A DNA stretch of 32,481 nucleotides from JBBSZK01 sp964354995 (GTDB taxonomy: Archaea; Nanobdellota; Nanobdellia; Pacearchaeales; GW2011-AR1). The stretch is from contig CAYHBQ010000004.1 in the NCBI GenBank assembly GCA_964354995.1, forward strand, positions 1-32,481, written 5' to 3'. The translations under genes and the position numbers were made by a program. This document shows positions 7,028-12,705 of the stretch, one piece after another (within the stretch, counting starts at the first letter, position 1; the number at the start of each line of letters is the position of its first letter). The notes beneath the pieces were generated by a model, which worked only from the letters and a program-made list of their open reading frames with translations, was not told the origin of the DNA and made no database searches.

Positions 7028-7348
7028 TTATTGACAAAAGACTTGTTCACATTGAGCAGCCGCACATTCAACATCCAATCGGCTATCCGTACAAAGCACG
7101 CGTTCATCACCTAGAGCGTAACGAGTGCAACAAAACGAAGGATAGTTTTCAGCCGTACACGCGAGCCTGCACGCTTCCCGTAGAGCTGTAGATTCGGTCG
7201 TATCTGCAAAGGGTTTCGTAGCCTCTTTGAAACGCGCAAATCCGCCTGTCAAAAAGAACGCGAGCCCTATCAGAAGCAAAATCGCAATCACAAGCACAAC
7301 CAACGTAGATATCGCAAGTTCAATCCCGCGTCGAGACAAAAGAACCAT
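7028..7348 (-). CDS. Cysteine-rich prepilin-like protein
   Basis: A 106-residue protein. The leader LLSRRG is followed by IELAISTLVVLVIAILLLIG and a few more hydrophobic residues, a typical class III (prepilin) leader with predicted cleavage after the glycine, a glutamate two residues into the mature part, and one helix. The mature domain has at least eight cysteines, including ACRLAC and FCC, which should form disulfides outside the cell. The pattern AC-x-x-AC...Y...C recurs in the upstream gene, so the two are likely paralogs. The start is the ATG at 7348, which overlaps the upstream stop (TGATG); a GTG one codon earlier is also possible. Probably a pilus or pseudopilus subunit. Confidence 0.8.
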   Translation of the reverse strand: MVLLSRRGIELAISTLVVLVIAILLLIGLAFFLTGGFARFKEATKPFADTTESTALREACRLACTAENYPSFCCTRYALGDERVLCTDSRLDVECAAAQCEQVFCQ

Positions 7349-7785
7349 CACTCAGTAGAAGGAGTCGTCGTGCTTGCCTGATCATCGGCTACCTGTTCAC
7401 AACCCGAAGTCGAAGCAAACGAATCACATACTAACCCTCCAACATTCGCTTTGGCTAGTGAACCGCACGTTGCCTTTATCTTGCCATCGCCATCGGCATC
7501 AATAGTAGCGAACCCAGAGGGAACATTACCTTTTCCGAAATTAACTTCTCGTAACCTTGAACAATAGTCGTATTGTGAATCGGAACTACATGCGATTTCA
7601 CAGGCCTGCACAACGAGTTGCACATTCTCCTTGCTACCACCCAGATTAGAAATACGATCCCATAGATTACTCCATCCACCCGTAAACCCAATAACAACTA
7701 AAACTAAAACGATAATAGCCAAAACAATAAGGACGAGCGTCGATATCGACATCTCTTGACCTCTTTTTGAAAGCACACTGCGCAT
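7348..7785 (-). CDS. Prepilin-like protein with cysteine-rich domain and DxDGDG loop
   Basis: A 145-residue protein from the ATG at 7785; upstream in-frame codons precede the promoter and were excluded. The leader SVLSKRG is followed by QEMSISTLVLIVLAIIVLVL, a class III signal with Glu close after the cleavage site and a long helix. The mature part has about six cysteines (QACEIAC, DYC, ATC, VC, GC) and a loop DADGDGKIKATC that looks like a calcium-binding EF-hand or dockerin loop. The tail is threonine- and serine-rich. It overlaps the next gene and shares its cysteine pattern. Probably a surface filament subunit. Confidence 0.82.
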   Translation of the reverse strand: MRSVLSKRGQEMSISTLVLIVLAIIVLVLVVIGFTGGWSNLWDRISNLGGSKENVQLVVQACEIACSSDSQYDYCSRLREVNFGKGNVPSGFATIDADGDGKIKATCGSLAKANVGGLVCDSFASTSGCEQVADDQASTTTPSTE

Positions 7786-7806
7786 AAGAGCTAAAGAAGA
7801 CAATTG

Positions 7807-7814
7807 TTTATAAA
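7807..7814 (-). promoter_or_regulatory. TATA-like box of the two cysteine-rich prepilin genes
   Basis: Minus-strand TTTATAAA, 22-29 bases before the ATG at 7785. It decides the start over longer in-frame versions and lies just after the stop of the upstream gene. Confidence 0.55.
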
Positions 7815-7819
7815 GCTTT

Positions 7820-8290
7820 TCACAACAACCCGTCGCGAGTAAAGCGCACTTCAAGATCGAACGTACGAGTAATCTGATGCTTTCCATCAGTCGAGCGAGA
7901 AGTTTGTTGAATGCCGGAGACTACGAGCGTGTAAACGTCCCCCGCTTCAGTAAGCGTGTACCGCTTCCGTTCCGTCACATCTTTGAAAAACGTACCAAAC
8001 CGAGGGTCACCAGAATCGTACTGGCGCATGAGTGCAACAAATCGTTCCTCAAAACGTTCTCTGAAGGGTACCGCGTCCGATTCTTGCACGGCTCGTTTAA
8101 CAACAAACCGCAAAACAGTTTCGGCATACTGCCGGGCGTAAACTGAAGACGAGGCGACCTCTGCAAAAGAAACCGAATTTGCCTCATAATCATCCCGAAA
8201 ACTGAGAACAACCAAATAGGTGGCTGCAAAGAGCACAGGCACAATAATAATCAGAAACGCCCAGCCCAGTTGGGCGCGACGCGCTAACAT
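7820..8290 (-). CDS. Prepilin-like membrane-anchored protein
   Basis: A 156-residue protein with an N-terminal MLARRAQLGWAFLIIIVPVL helix; the RRA may serve as a class III leader with alanine in place of glycine. The rest is soluble and probably extracellular, rich in arginine and aromatic residues, with a late beta-rich part (RYTLTEAGDVYTLVVSGI and ITRTFDLEVRFTRDGLL). There are no cysteines. The start overlaps the end of the upstream gene by seven bases. It is the last gene of a four-gene overlapping set. No family is recognised; a minor pilin is an inference from leader, order and overlap. Confidence 0.75.
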   Translation of the reverse strand: MLARRAQLGWAFLIIIVPVLFAATYLVVLSFRDDYEANSVSFAEVASSSVYARQYAETVLRFVVKRAVQESDAVPFRERFEERFVALMRQYDSGDPRFGTFFKDVTERKRYTLTEAGDVYTLVVSGIQQTSRSTDGKHQITRTFDLEVRFTRDGLL

Positions 8291-8850
8291 ATCGCTCTCC
8301 CATCGACCGCGATGAACGCAGAACCAACAATCGAAGAAGCAAGTCTCGGATGCGTAGATGCGTAACTCCCGAAAACCGAGACGCCCCCATCATCGTACAC
8401 ACGGCTAGCCGTCGTAAACCCCTTACCAGAATAGAGCCGTTCAGGATATCCTAAAGAAAACCGAATCGCCGTTGACGAACTATCCGACCGCGTATCGGTT
8501 TTCTCAGCACCCAAATAGAGAACAACAAAAGAGTTTTTGCCTCCACATCCATAACGCTCAGAGAAAAGTTTCTCAAGCGCGAGCGCATCTTGCTCGCGAC
8601 TTTCACGATCAGGAAGATTAACAAGCACTTCTTTGACATGGACGCCATTTAAAGTATCAGAGAGAAAAAGATCAAGAAGCATGCGAGAATCCGAAGAGGA
8701 TTCCAACGAAGAAGCACTCGACCACGAAGGAGTGGCTTTAACAAAAACAGTTGTTGAAACCGCAAACACAAACGCCGCAGAACTAACCAGCGTGACTAAA
8801 ATAACAAGAGGGATAACAATCCCTTCCCCTACGACGCCTCTTCGTTGCAT
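8284..8850 (-). CDS. Prepilin-like protein
   Basis: A 188-residue protein. The leader MQRRG is followed by VVGEGIVIPLVILVTLVSSA, giving a short class III-type signal and one helix. A serine-rich linker (SSASSLESSSDS) leads to a globular domain of about 120 residues with a cysteine in GCGGK and one at the C-terminus. Its ATG overlaps the upstream stop by one base (TAATG), so it belongs to the four-gene coupled set 7820-9679. No known domain is recognised. Confidence 0.75.
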   Translation of the reverse strand: MQRRGVVGEGIVIPLVILVTLVSSAAFVFAVSTTVFVKATPSWSSASSLESSSDSRMLLDLFLSDTLNGVHVKEVLVNLPDRESREQDALALEKLFSERYGCGGKNSFVVLYLGAEKTDTRSDSSSTAIRFSLGYPERLYSGKGFTTASRVYDDGGVSVFGSYASTHPRLASSIVGSAFIAVDGRAIC

Positions 8851-9290
8851 TAACGAGTCCTCCGCGCACGCTGTGCACTACCCACAACACCCGTTACGGT
8901 TTGGCCATCAAACGTGCCCGAAAACGAAACACAAAGAGGAAAGCTCTTTTTTTCTGCAGCGCCACGCAAAAGACAAGTCGTAGCGTAACTCGTAACTCCA
9001 TGACTGAAATTGAGCCCGTCCTCGCGATGTAAAAGCACGACGTGTTCCGAATTCAGCACGGCCGCATCAAGCCCACACTGTTCAAGCGTAAAAAGAGGAT
9101 CAAACATATTTTCACGTTCAAGGCAACGCCCTATAACAAAGCGCAGAGTTTCGGCATCACTCGCGCGAGCGTCATACCCTTCTCCAAAAAAAGCACCAAT
9201 GCCAAATCTAATGCCTATAAGCGTGAGTGCTATAACCACAAGAGCCGTCGCAATGAGTAATGCATCTCCGCTTCCGGTACGTAGAGTCAT
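8850..9290 (-). CDS. Prepilin-like protein
   Basis: A 146-residue protein. The N-terminus TLRTGSGDALLIATALVVIA resembles a class III leader (RTG followed by a small polar stretch and a helix ending about residue 35). The mature part contains four cysteines (RCLER, QCGLD, TCLLRG and LCVSF) that could pair in two disulfides. The C-terminus is basic (SAQRARRTR). Both ends overlap neighbours by one base, which shows tight translational coupling. The function within the presumed filament is unknown. Confidence 0.75.
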   Translation of the reverse strand: MTLRTGSGDALLIATALVVIALTLIGIRFGIGAFFGEGYDARASDAETLRFVIGRCLERENMFDPLFTLEQCGLDAAVLNSEHVVLLHREDGLNFSHGVTSYATTCLLRGAAEKKSFPLCVSFSGTFDGQTVTGVVGSAQRARRTR

Positions 9291-9679
9291 TATGTTATGC
9301 GCAAACGAAGTGTGTTGCCGGGCAGAGCAACTCCTTCATTTACGACCTCCACACTAGTAAAAAAAGAAAAAGAATGTCCGCCCCCCTCTCGAAGGGAAAC
9401 GACAACAAGATTCTTCTCGTTATCAAAATAAAAAAGAGATTGAGGATCTTTGCGTGCTTCTCCCGCGACGTTGAGCGCAGTCGTTACATCGAAAACGAGT
9501 TCAGTACCCGGTTCAGCGAGGTTAATTTGGCGTGCAAGCTCGGCAGCATAAAACTCCTCCCAAAGAGAGGCATTATTCCGATAGCTGTTTGCCAAAAAAA
9601 GACCTCCAACGCAAAGCAAAAGCGCAATAAGAATCATAATCCATTCGTTTTGCAAAAGACTTTCTCCCCGTGAATCCAT
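9290..9679 (-). CDS. Prepilin-like protein, first gene of a coupled set
   Basis: A 129-residue protein from the ATG at 9679; a TTG two codons upstream is less likely given promoter spacing. The leader MDSRG is followed by ESLLQNEWIMILIALLLCVG, with Glu as the first mature residue and a helix to about residue 34. The remaining part is beta-rich (ELVFDVTTALNV, NLVVVSLREGGGHSFSFF and TLRLRIT), which suits an extracellular pilin-like domain. It starts the overlapping series that ends at 7820. Confidence 0.76.
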   Translation of the reverse strand: MDSRGESLLQNEWIMILIALLLCVGGLFLANSYRNNASLWEEFYAAELARQINLAEPGTELVFDVTTALNVAGEARKDPQSLFYFDNEKNLVVVSLREGGGHSFSFFTSVEVVNEGVALPGNTLRLRIT

Positions 9680-9702
9680 AATCAAAACAGAGCAAAACGC
9701 AA

Positions 9703-9709
9703 TATAAAA
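9703..9709 (-). promoter_or_regulatory. TATA-like box of the four-gene prepilin set
   Basis: Minus-strand TTTTATA, 24-30 bases before the ATG at 9679. It lies in a 37-base gap after the upstream gene and probably drives 9679 to 7820. Confidence 0.5.
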
Positions 9710-9716
9710 CTACCGC

Positions 9717-10301
9717 TCAGTACGCACAAAAAGCATTCGCAGAGTTTTCCACCGATGAATAAACCGAAAACGAAGTTTCAGTTCTAGACAGATTAAGTGC
9801 AATCACACCATCGCCCACTGAGATACAAGAAGGATATCCGAGAACCGATTTTTGTGCGGCCTCGCGCGTACTCCGAGTATCGGGCACCCTAATAGTAATG
9901 GCTGCCGCAGAGACAACAGGAGATTCAGAAAGGTTACGACAAAATCCATCAAGTTGACAATTTGACGCAGACGGCCCCCCTTTACATACACACAAACAAG
10001 AGGCAAAGAAACATTTTTGGGGGCGTGAAGGATTCGAATCAGACCAACCAGTCAAATACCAATTACCTCCTCCCCTAAATCCCTGAAAGATAAACGTGTT
10101 ATTTTCCCCTATCTCAAGGCGCGCGTACCTATCTAATACCGAATCGATAAATTTCTGTGCATTACGTTGTTCATTATTCTCACGAAATTTTCCAACAAGA
10201 AGAAACCCCGCAAAAACGATGCCAGCAACAATAATAACTGCAAGCACAATCCTAAGAAATTCTTCAAGGTTGAGCATCGGGATCGAGCCTATACGCTTCA
10301 T
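9717..10301 (-). CDS. Prepilin-like protein with cysteine cluster
   Basis: A 194-residue protein from the ATG at 10301, chosen because it overlaps the upstream stop as ATGA. The N-terminus MKRIGSIPMLNLEEFLRIVL continues into a strong helix, with a glutamate pair before it; cleavage after the glycine is possible. A central cysteine cluster (KCFFASCLCVCKGG, then NCQLDGFC) would form disulfides or bind metal. The C-terminal part is beta-rich. It is coupled to the 337-residue protein upstream. No family is recognised. Confidence 0.75.
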   Translation of the reverse strand: MKRIGSIPMLNLEEFLRIVLAVIIVAGIVFAGFLLVGKFRENNEQRNAQKFIDSVLDRYARLEIGENNTFIFQGFRGGGNWYLTGWSDSNPSRPQKCFFASCLCVCKGGPSASNCQLDGFCRNLSESPVVSAAAITIRVPDTRSTREAAQKSVLGYPSCISVGDGVIALNLSRTETSFSVYSSVENSANAFCAY

Positions 10302-11311
10302 AAATTGCCTTCCAATCCTCCCGTACAAAACGCATTAATCGCGTTGGCCTCAAACGTTGCCGTTTTAACGAGAGAGCACCCCGCCATTGCCTCTTTTTCA
10401 GAACTTTTGACCTCGCCGCAGTATCCCATTGCCACTGCTTGACCCTCGAGCGCAGTTTGATGCGCCAAAAGTGTTCCGGCCCCAACAACCACAAGATACG
10501 CAATGGCGAGGGGCGCGGCGAGACGGAACGCCGACGTGGCCACCGCACGACCCGTTGAAGTAAGCAACCCACCCGCGCCCAAAGAGAGACCCCCGAGCGC
10601 AATCATTTTAGCCGCTTCTTTTTCATCATTGGTACGAATCTGAGAGAATAAAATAACTAAATCTCTGTTCGCAAAAGATTTCGTACCTGTGGAAATATCA
10701 GTCGTGCCGGCCTCGCTTTGACCCGTATACGAGGCGATACCCTTATCGAGAAAACGTTCTATATATTTTAACGAAGAGCCGGGCGCTTGTTCAGTAAGAA
10801 GATAATCATTAACATTCACGTCCCGTAACACCGAATCAGATACCGTCGAAGCATCAATCGCAACCCGCGTACAGACAACACAAGTATTCCCTGCCTCCCC
10901 AAAGAGGCGGGGTTTGGAGATGATATCTACTTTCCCTTCACCCATCATGGTCCAACAATCAAGCATAGCGTTTGCAATCTCTTTCTCGATAATCTCAGAG
11001 TCTCGAGAAGCATCGGACCCATCAACACGCACCCGTCGAACGCCCGTCTCTCCCGCAAACTGAGCGCATTCTCCAAGAAGAGCCCCCGTGATACAGACTT
11101 TCTCAGGGGCACATTGTAATGGCAAGGCTTCCTTACCAAGAGGTAAACTGCCACGCGCCAAAACAGACAAATGACAAGCTTCTCTATCAGCGATGCTCGT
11201 AGTTCCAAAAATTTTAGGAAGCACGGTGACTGCAAGTAAAATAAACCCAACAAGCAGAAAAATAAACCCTATCACAAATGGGCCGACGATAGAATCCCCT
11301 CGTTTATGCAT
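10298..11311 (-). CDS. Large prepilin-like protein with internal membrane helices
   Basis: A 337-residue protein. The leader MHKRG is followed by DSIVGPFVIGFIFLLVGFIL, a class III-like signal and helix. A domain with about eight cysteines (EACHL, LQCAPEKVC, GECAQF, LDCWTM, NTCVVCTR) covers residues 45-150. A second hydrophobic part follows at about residues 235-285 (glycine-rich GGLSLGAGGLLTS, then LAAPLAIAYLVVVGAGTLL), probably two helices, and the tail has further cysteines. This is unlike a simple pilin and could be an anchor or assembly factor of the filament. It has its own TATA-like box, and its stop overlaps the downstream gene (ATGA). Confidence 0.75.
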   Translation of the reverse strand: MHKRGDSIVGPFVIGFIFLLVGFILLAVTVLPKIFGTTSIADREACHLSVLARGSLPLGKEALPLQCAPEKVCITGALLGECAQFAGETGVRRVRVDGSDASRDSEIIEKEIANAMLDCWTMMGEGKVDIISKPRLFGEAGNTCVVCTRVAIDASTVSDSVLRDVNVNDYLLTEQAPGSSLKYIERFLDKGIASYTGQSEAGTTDISTGTKSFANRDLVILFSQIRTNDEKEAAKMIALGGLSLGAGGLLTSTGRAVATSAFRLAAPLAIAYLVVVGAGTLLAHQTALEGQAVAMGYCGEVKSSEKEAMAGCSLVKTATFEANAINAFCTGGLEGNL

Positions 11312-11332
11312 AAGATATCAAGAGTCAGACGA

Positions 11333-11339
11333 TTTATAA
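11333..11339 (-). promoter_or_regulatory. TATA-like box of the 337-residue protein gene
   Basis: Minus-strand TTATAAA, 22-28 bases before the ATG at 11311, just after the stop of the 35-residue gene. Confidence 0.5.
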
Positions 11340-11342
11340 TCG

Positions 11343-11450
11343 TTACGTTAGACGATAAAACAAGTACCCTAGGGCCCCAATGGCCAGTACATATATCAAA
11401 ATCCACAAAATCCAGCGAATCACCGCTTCATCAACCATCCCTCGTTTCAT
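11343..11450 (-). CDS. 35-residue class III leader-type membrane microprotein
   Basis: Read directly on the minus strand, from the ATG at 11450 to TAA at 11343. The sequence starts MKRGMVDEAVIRWILWILIY and ends in YLFYRLT. After KRG comes a short acidic stretch (VDEA) and one membrane helix rich in tryptophan, tyrosine and leucine. The pattern KRG-x-x-DE-x-x-I-x-W-I-L is shared with the 50-residue protein at 12465-12617. It could be processed by the neighbouring prepilin peptidase to leave a bare helix, or act as a small membrane adaptor. A TATA-like TTTAATAA sits 23-30 bases upstream. Confidence 0.6.
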   Translation of the reverse strand: MKRGMVDEAVIRWILWILIYVLAIGALGYLFYRLT

Positions 11451-11472
11451 AAAGAGGCAAGAAAAACGAAAT

Positions 11473-11480
11473 TATTAAAC
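11473..11480 (-). promoter_or_regulatory. TATA-like box of the 35-residue microprotein gene
   Basis: The minus strand reads TTTAATAA, 23-30 bases before the ATG at 11450. It fits the regular spacing of the region. Confidence 0.4.
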
Positions 11481-11484
11481 ATTC

Positions 11485-12468
11485 CTAACGCACACGCGCA
11501 AAAATGTAGAGGTCTTTCTTCTCGACAAGAACCGTCTGAGACAGAGCCTGCTTTGTTTTAGTGTCCGTATAAGAGAGTGTAATGTTCTGCGGATTACTTC
11601 CTCCTACAAAAATGCTGTCCCGCCATGCAATCGCCAGGCCACGCAATTTCTTCGAAGAATCCAGTTGCAAATCAACGGGTTTAGAAAGAGGAGGCAAATC
11701 CCCTCCATTAGATCCTATAATTAAACAAAGATAAAGCTCATCGTGAGGAGTAATGTAAAAGTAACCGTAACTGGCAGAATATTTTTGTTCATCGCTAAGA
11801 GGTTTAGATGTAGAATAAATGAATGTGCTTGAAGGAAATAGCTTCCTTTGTATAACTTGCTCCTTATGACCAAACACGCCCGAAATAAATTCGTAACCTC
11901 GTTCGGCAGGAGGGACACATTTAGGCTGCGTATACGAACCCATATCTACTTGAAGAACAGAATGATCCAAAGAACGAAATTTCAAAATGACTGCGGCAAG
12001 ATCGGGAAAACCCGCCACAAACTTGGAATTCCCTGAATGCTCAGGCCCTTTGCCTCCAAAGAGACGTGTCTCCCCATCCTCATAAAAATCGCGACGTATA
12101 TTCTCTAATAGAACCCTGTCCAAAACCGAGGCATCTCGAGGCTGATGCAGATAATTTCTAAACTCTTGTGTCAATGTTGCAGGAACAAAAGTTTTCCCAA
12201 AAATAGTCGCAGCCCCTGCGCCGAAGGCAACAAACGAAGACCCGCTATAGTAATAGAGCTTGCCATCCTCAAGATTATACGCGATAAGGGCTTCGCCGCC
12301 GGTATTAGGCTCGATAGTCTGATTAAACCCCTGTCTGAGCGTTTGCAATTTACCAATCACATCAAACCGAACCGCAATAATAACAAGCGCGACCAAAACC
12401 AAAACGGCAAGTATCGCAGGTAACCACCCCGTGCGAGAGTCGGTTTCATCCCCGCGTCGATTCATCAT
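11485..12468 (-). CDS. Secreted or pilin-like protein of unknown function
   Basis: A 327-residue protein. MMNRRGDETDSRTGWLPAIL begins a class III-like leader (NRRG) with a helix at about residues 15-36, followed by a large domain that should be outside the cell. The domain alternates beta-prone strands with tyrosine-rich segments (LYYYSGSSFVAFGAG and SYGYFYITPHDELYLCLII) and has only two cysteines. It is coupled to the 50-residue gene upstream (ATGA overlap); the second ATG at 12465 is an equal candidate start. Tip adhesin or minor pilin are possible roles, but no homology is recognised. Confidence 0.75.
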   Translation of the reverse strand: MMNRRGDETDSRTGWLPAILAVLVLVALVIIAVRFDVIGKLQTLRQGFNQTIEPNTGGEALIAYNLEDGKLYYYSGSSFVAFGAGAATIFGKTFVPATLTQEFRNYLHQPRDASVLDRVLLENIRRDFYEDGETRLFGGKGPEHSGNSKFVAGFPDLAAVILKFRSLDHSVLQVDMGSYTQPKCVPPAERGYEFISGVFGHKEQVIQRKLFPSSTFIYSTSKPLSDEQKYSASYGYFYITPHDELYLCLIIGSNGGDLPPLSKPVDLQLDSSKKLRGLAIAWRDSIFVGGSNPQNITLSYTDTKTKQALSQTVLVEKKDLYIFARVR

Positions 12469-12617
12469 CGTCCAAATCGCAGCAGATTGCCCATAAACTC
12501 AAGTGCCGCATTCTCCTGACCGCTCAAAATACTATACGCAATAAGTCCAATAACAAGAACGAGCAAAGCAAGAATCCAACAAATCCACTCATCCCAAATC
12601 AACCCCTTGATATACAT
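12465..12617 (-). CDS. 50-residue membrane microprotein
   Basis: Read on the minus strand, from the ATG at 12617 to TGA at 12465. It begins MYIKGLIWDEWICWILALLV, with one membrane helix at about residues 12-31, followed by a short polar tail (SGQENAALEFMGNLLRFGR). The KG-x-I-x-DEW-I-x-WIL pattern mirrors the 35-residue protein at 11343-11450, which suggests a paralogous pair. The stop overlaps the start of the 327-residue protein gene as ATGA, so the two are co-translated. A TTTATTAA box lies 22-29 bases upstream. Confidence 0.62.
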   Translation of the reverse strand: MYIKGLIWDEWICWILALLVLVIGLIAYSILSGQENAALEFMGNLLRFGR

Positions 12618-12638
12618 AACCTTCCAACAAAAAAGCAA

Positions 12639-12646
12639 TTAATAAA
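12639..12646 (-). promoter_or_regulatory. TATA-like box of the 50-residue microprotein operon
   Basis: Minus-strand TTTATTAA, 22-29 bases before the ATG at 12617. It forms the left half of a divergent promoter region with the platform-protein gene. Confidence 0.45.
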
Positions 12647-12662
12647 CATACTGCTCGGAACG

Positions 12663-12669
12663 TTTATAA
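12663..12669 (+). promoter_or_regulatory. TATA-like box of the pilus platform-protein gene
   Basis: TTTATAA lies 37-43 bases before the ATG at 12706, farther than in neighbouring genes. This leaves room for a short leader that contains a ribosome binding site. Confidence 0.5.
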
Positions 12670-12695
12670 TCGTCGTCCACTACACTAACCAGAAA

Positions 12696-12701
12696 GAGGT
12701 G
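12696..12701 (+). promoter_or_regulatory. Shine-Dalgarno sequence of the platform-protein gene
   Basis: GAGGTG, complementary to the conserved archaeal 16S rRNA 3' tail, ends four bases before the ATG at 12706. It is the clearest ribosome binding site in the window and goes with the longer promoter distance. Confidence 0.55.
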
Positions 12702-12705
12702 TAGC

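Noticed and set aside
7480..7520. Dockerin domain in the prepilin-like protein
   Set aside because: Only one DxDxDG-type loop is visible; a dockerin needs two such repeats.
7786..7887. Longer N-terminus for the prepilin-like protein that starts at 7785
   Set aside because: It would cover the promoter element and overlap the upstream gene; the ATG at 7785 gives a normal class III leader.
9260..9673. Plus-strand open frame of 137 residues opposite prepilin-like genes
   Set aside because: Highly basic composition typical of antisense reading; the minus strand has coupled starts and stops with consistent leaders.
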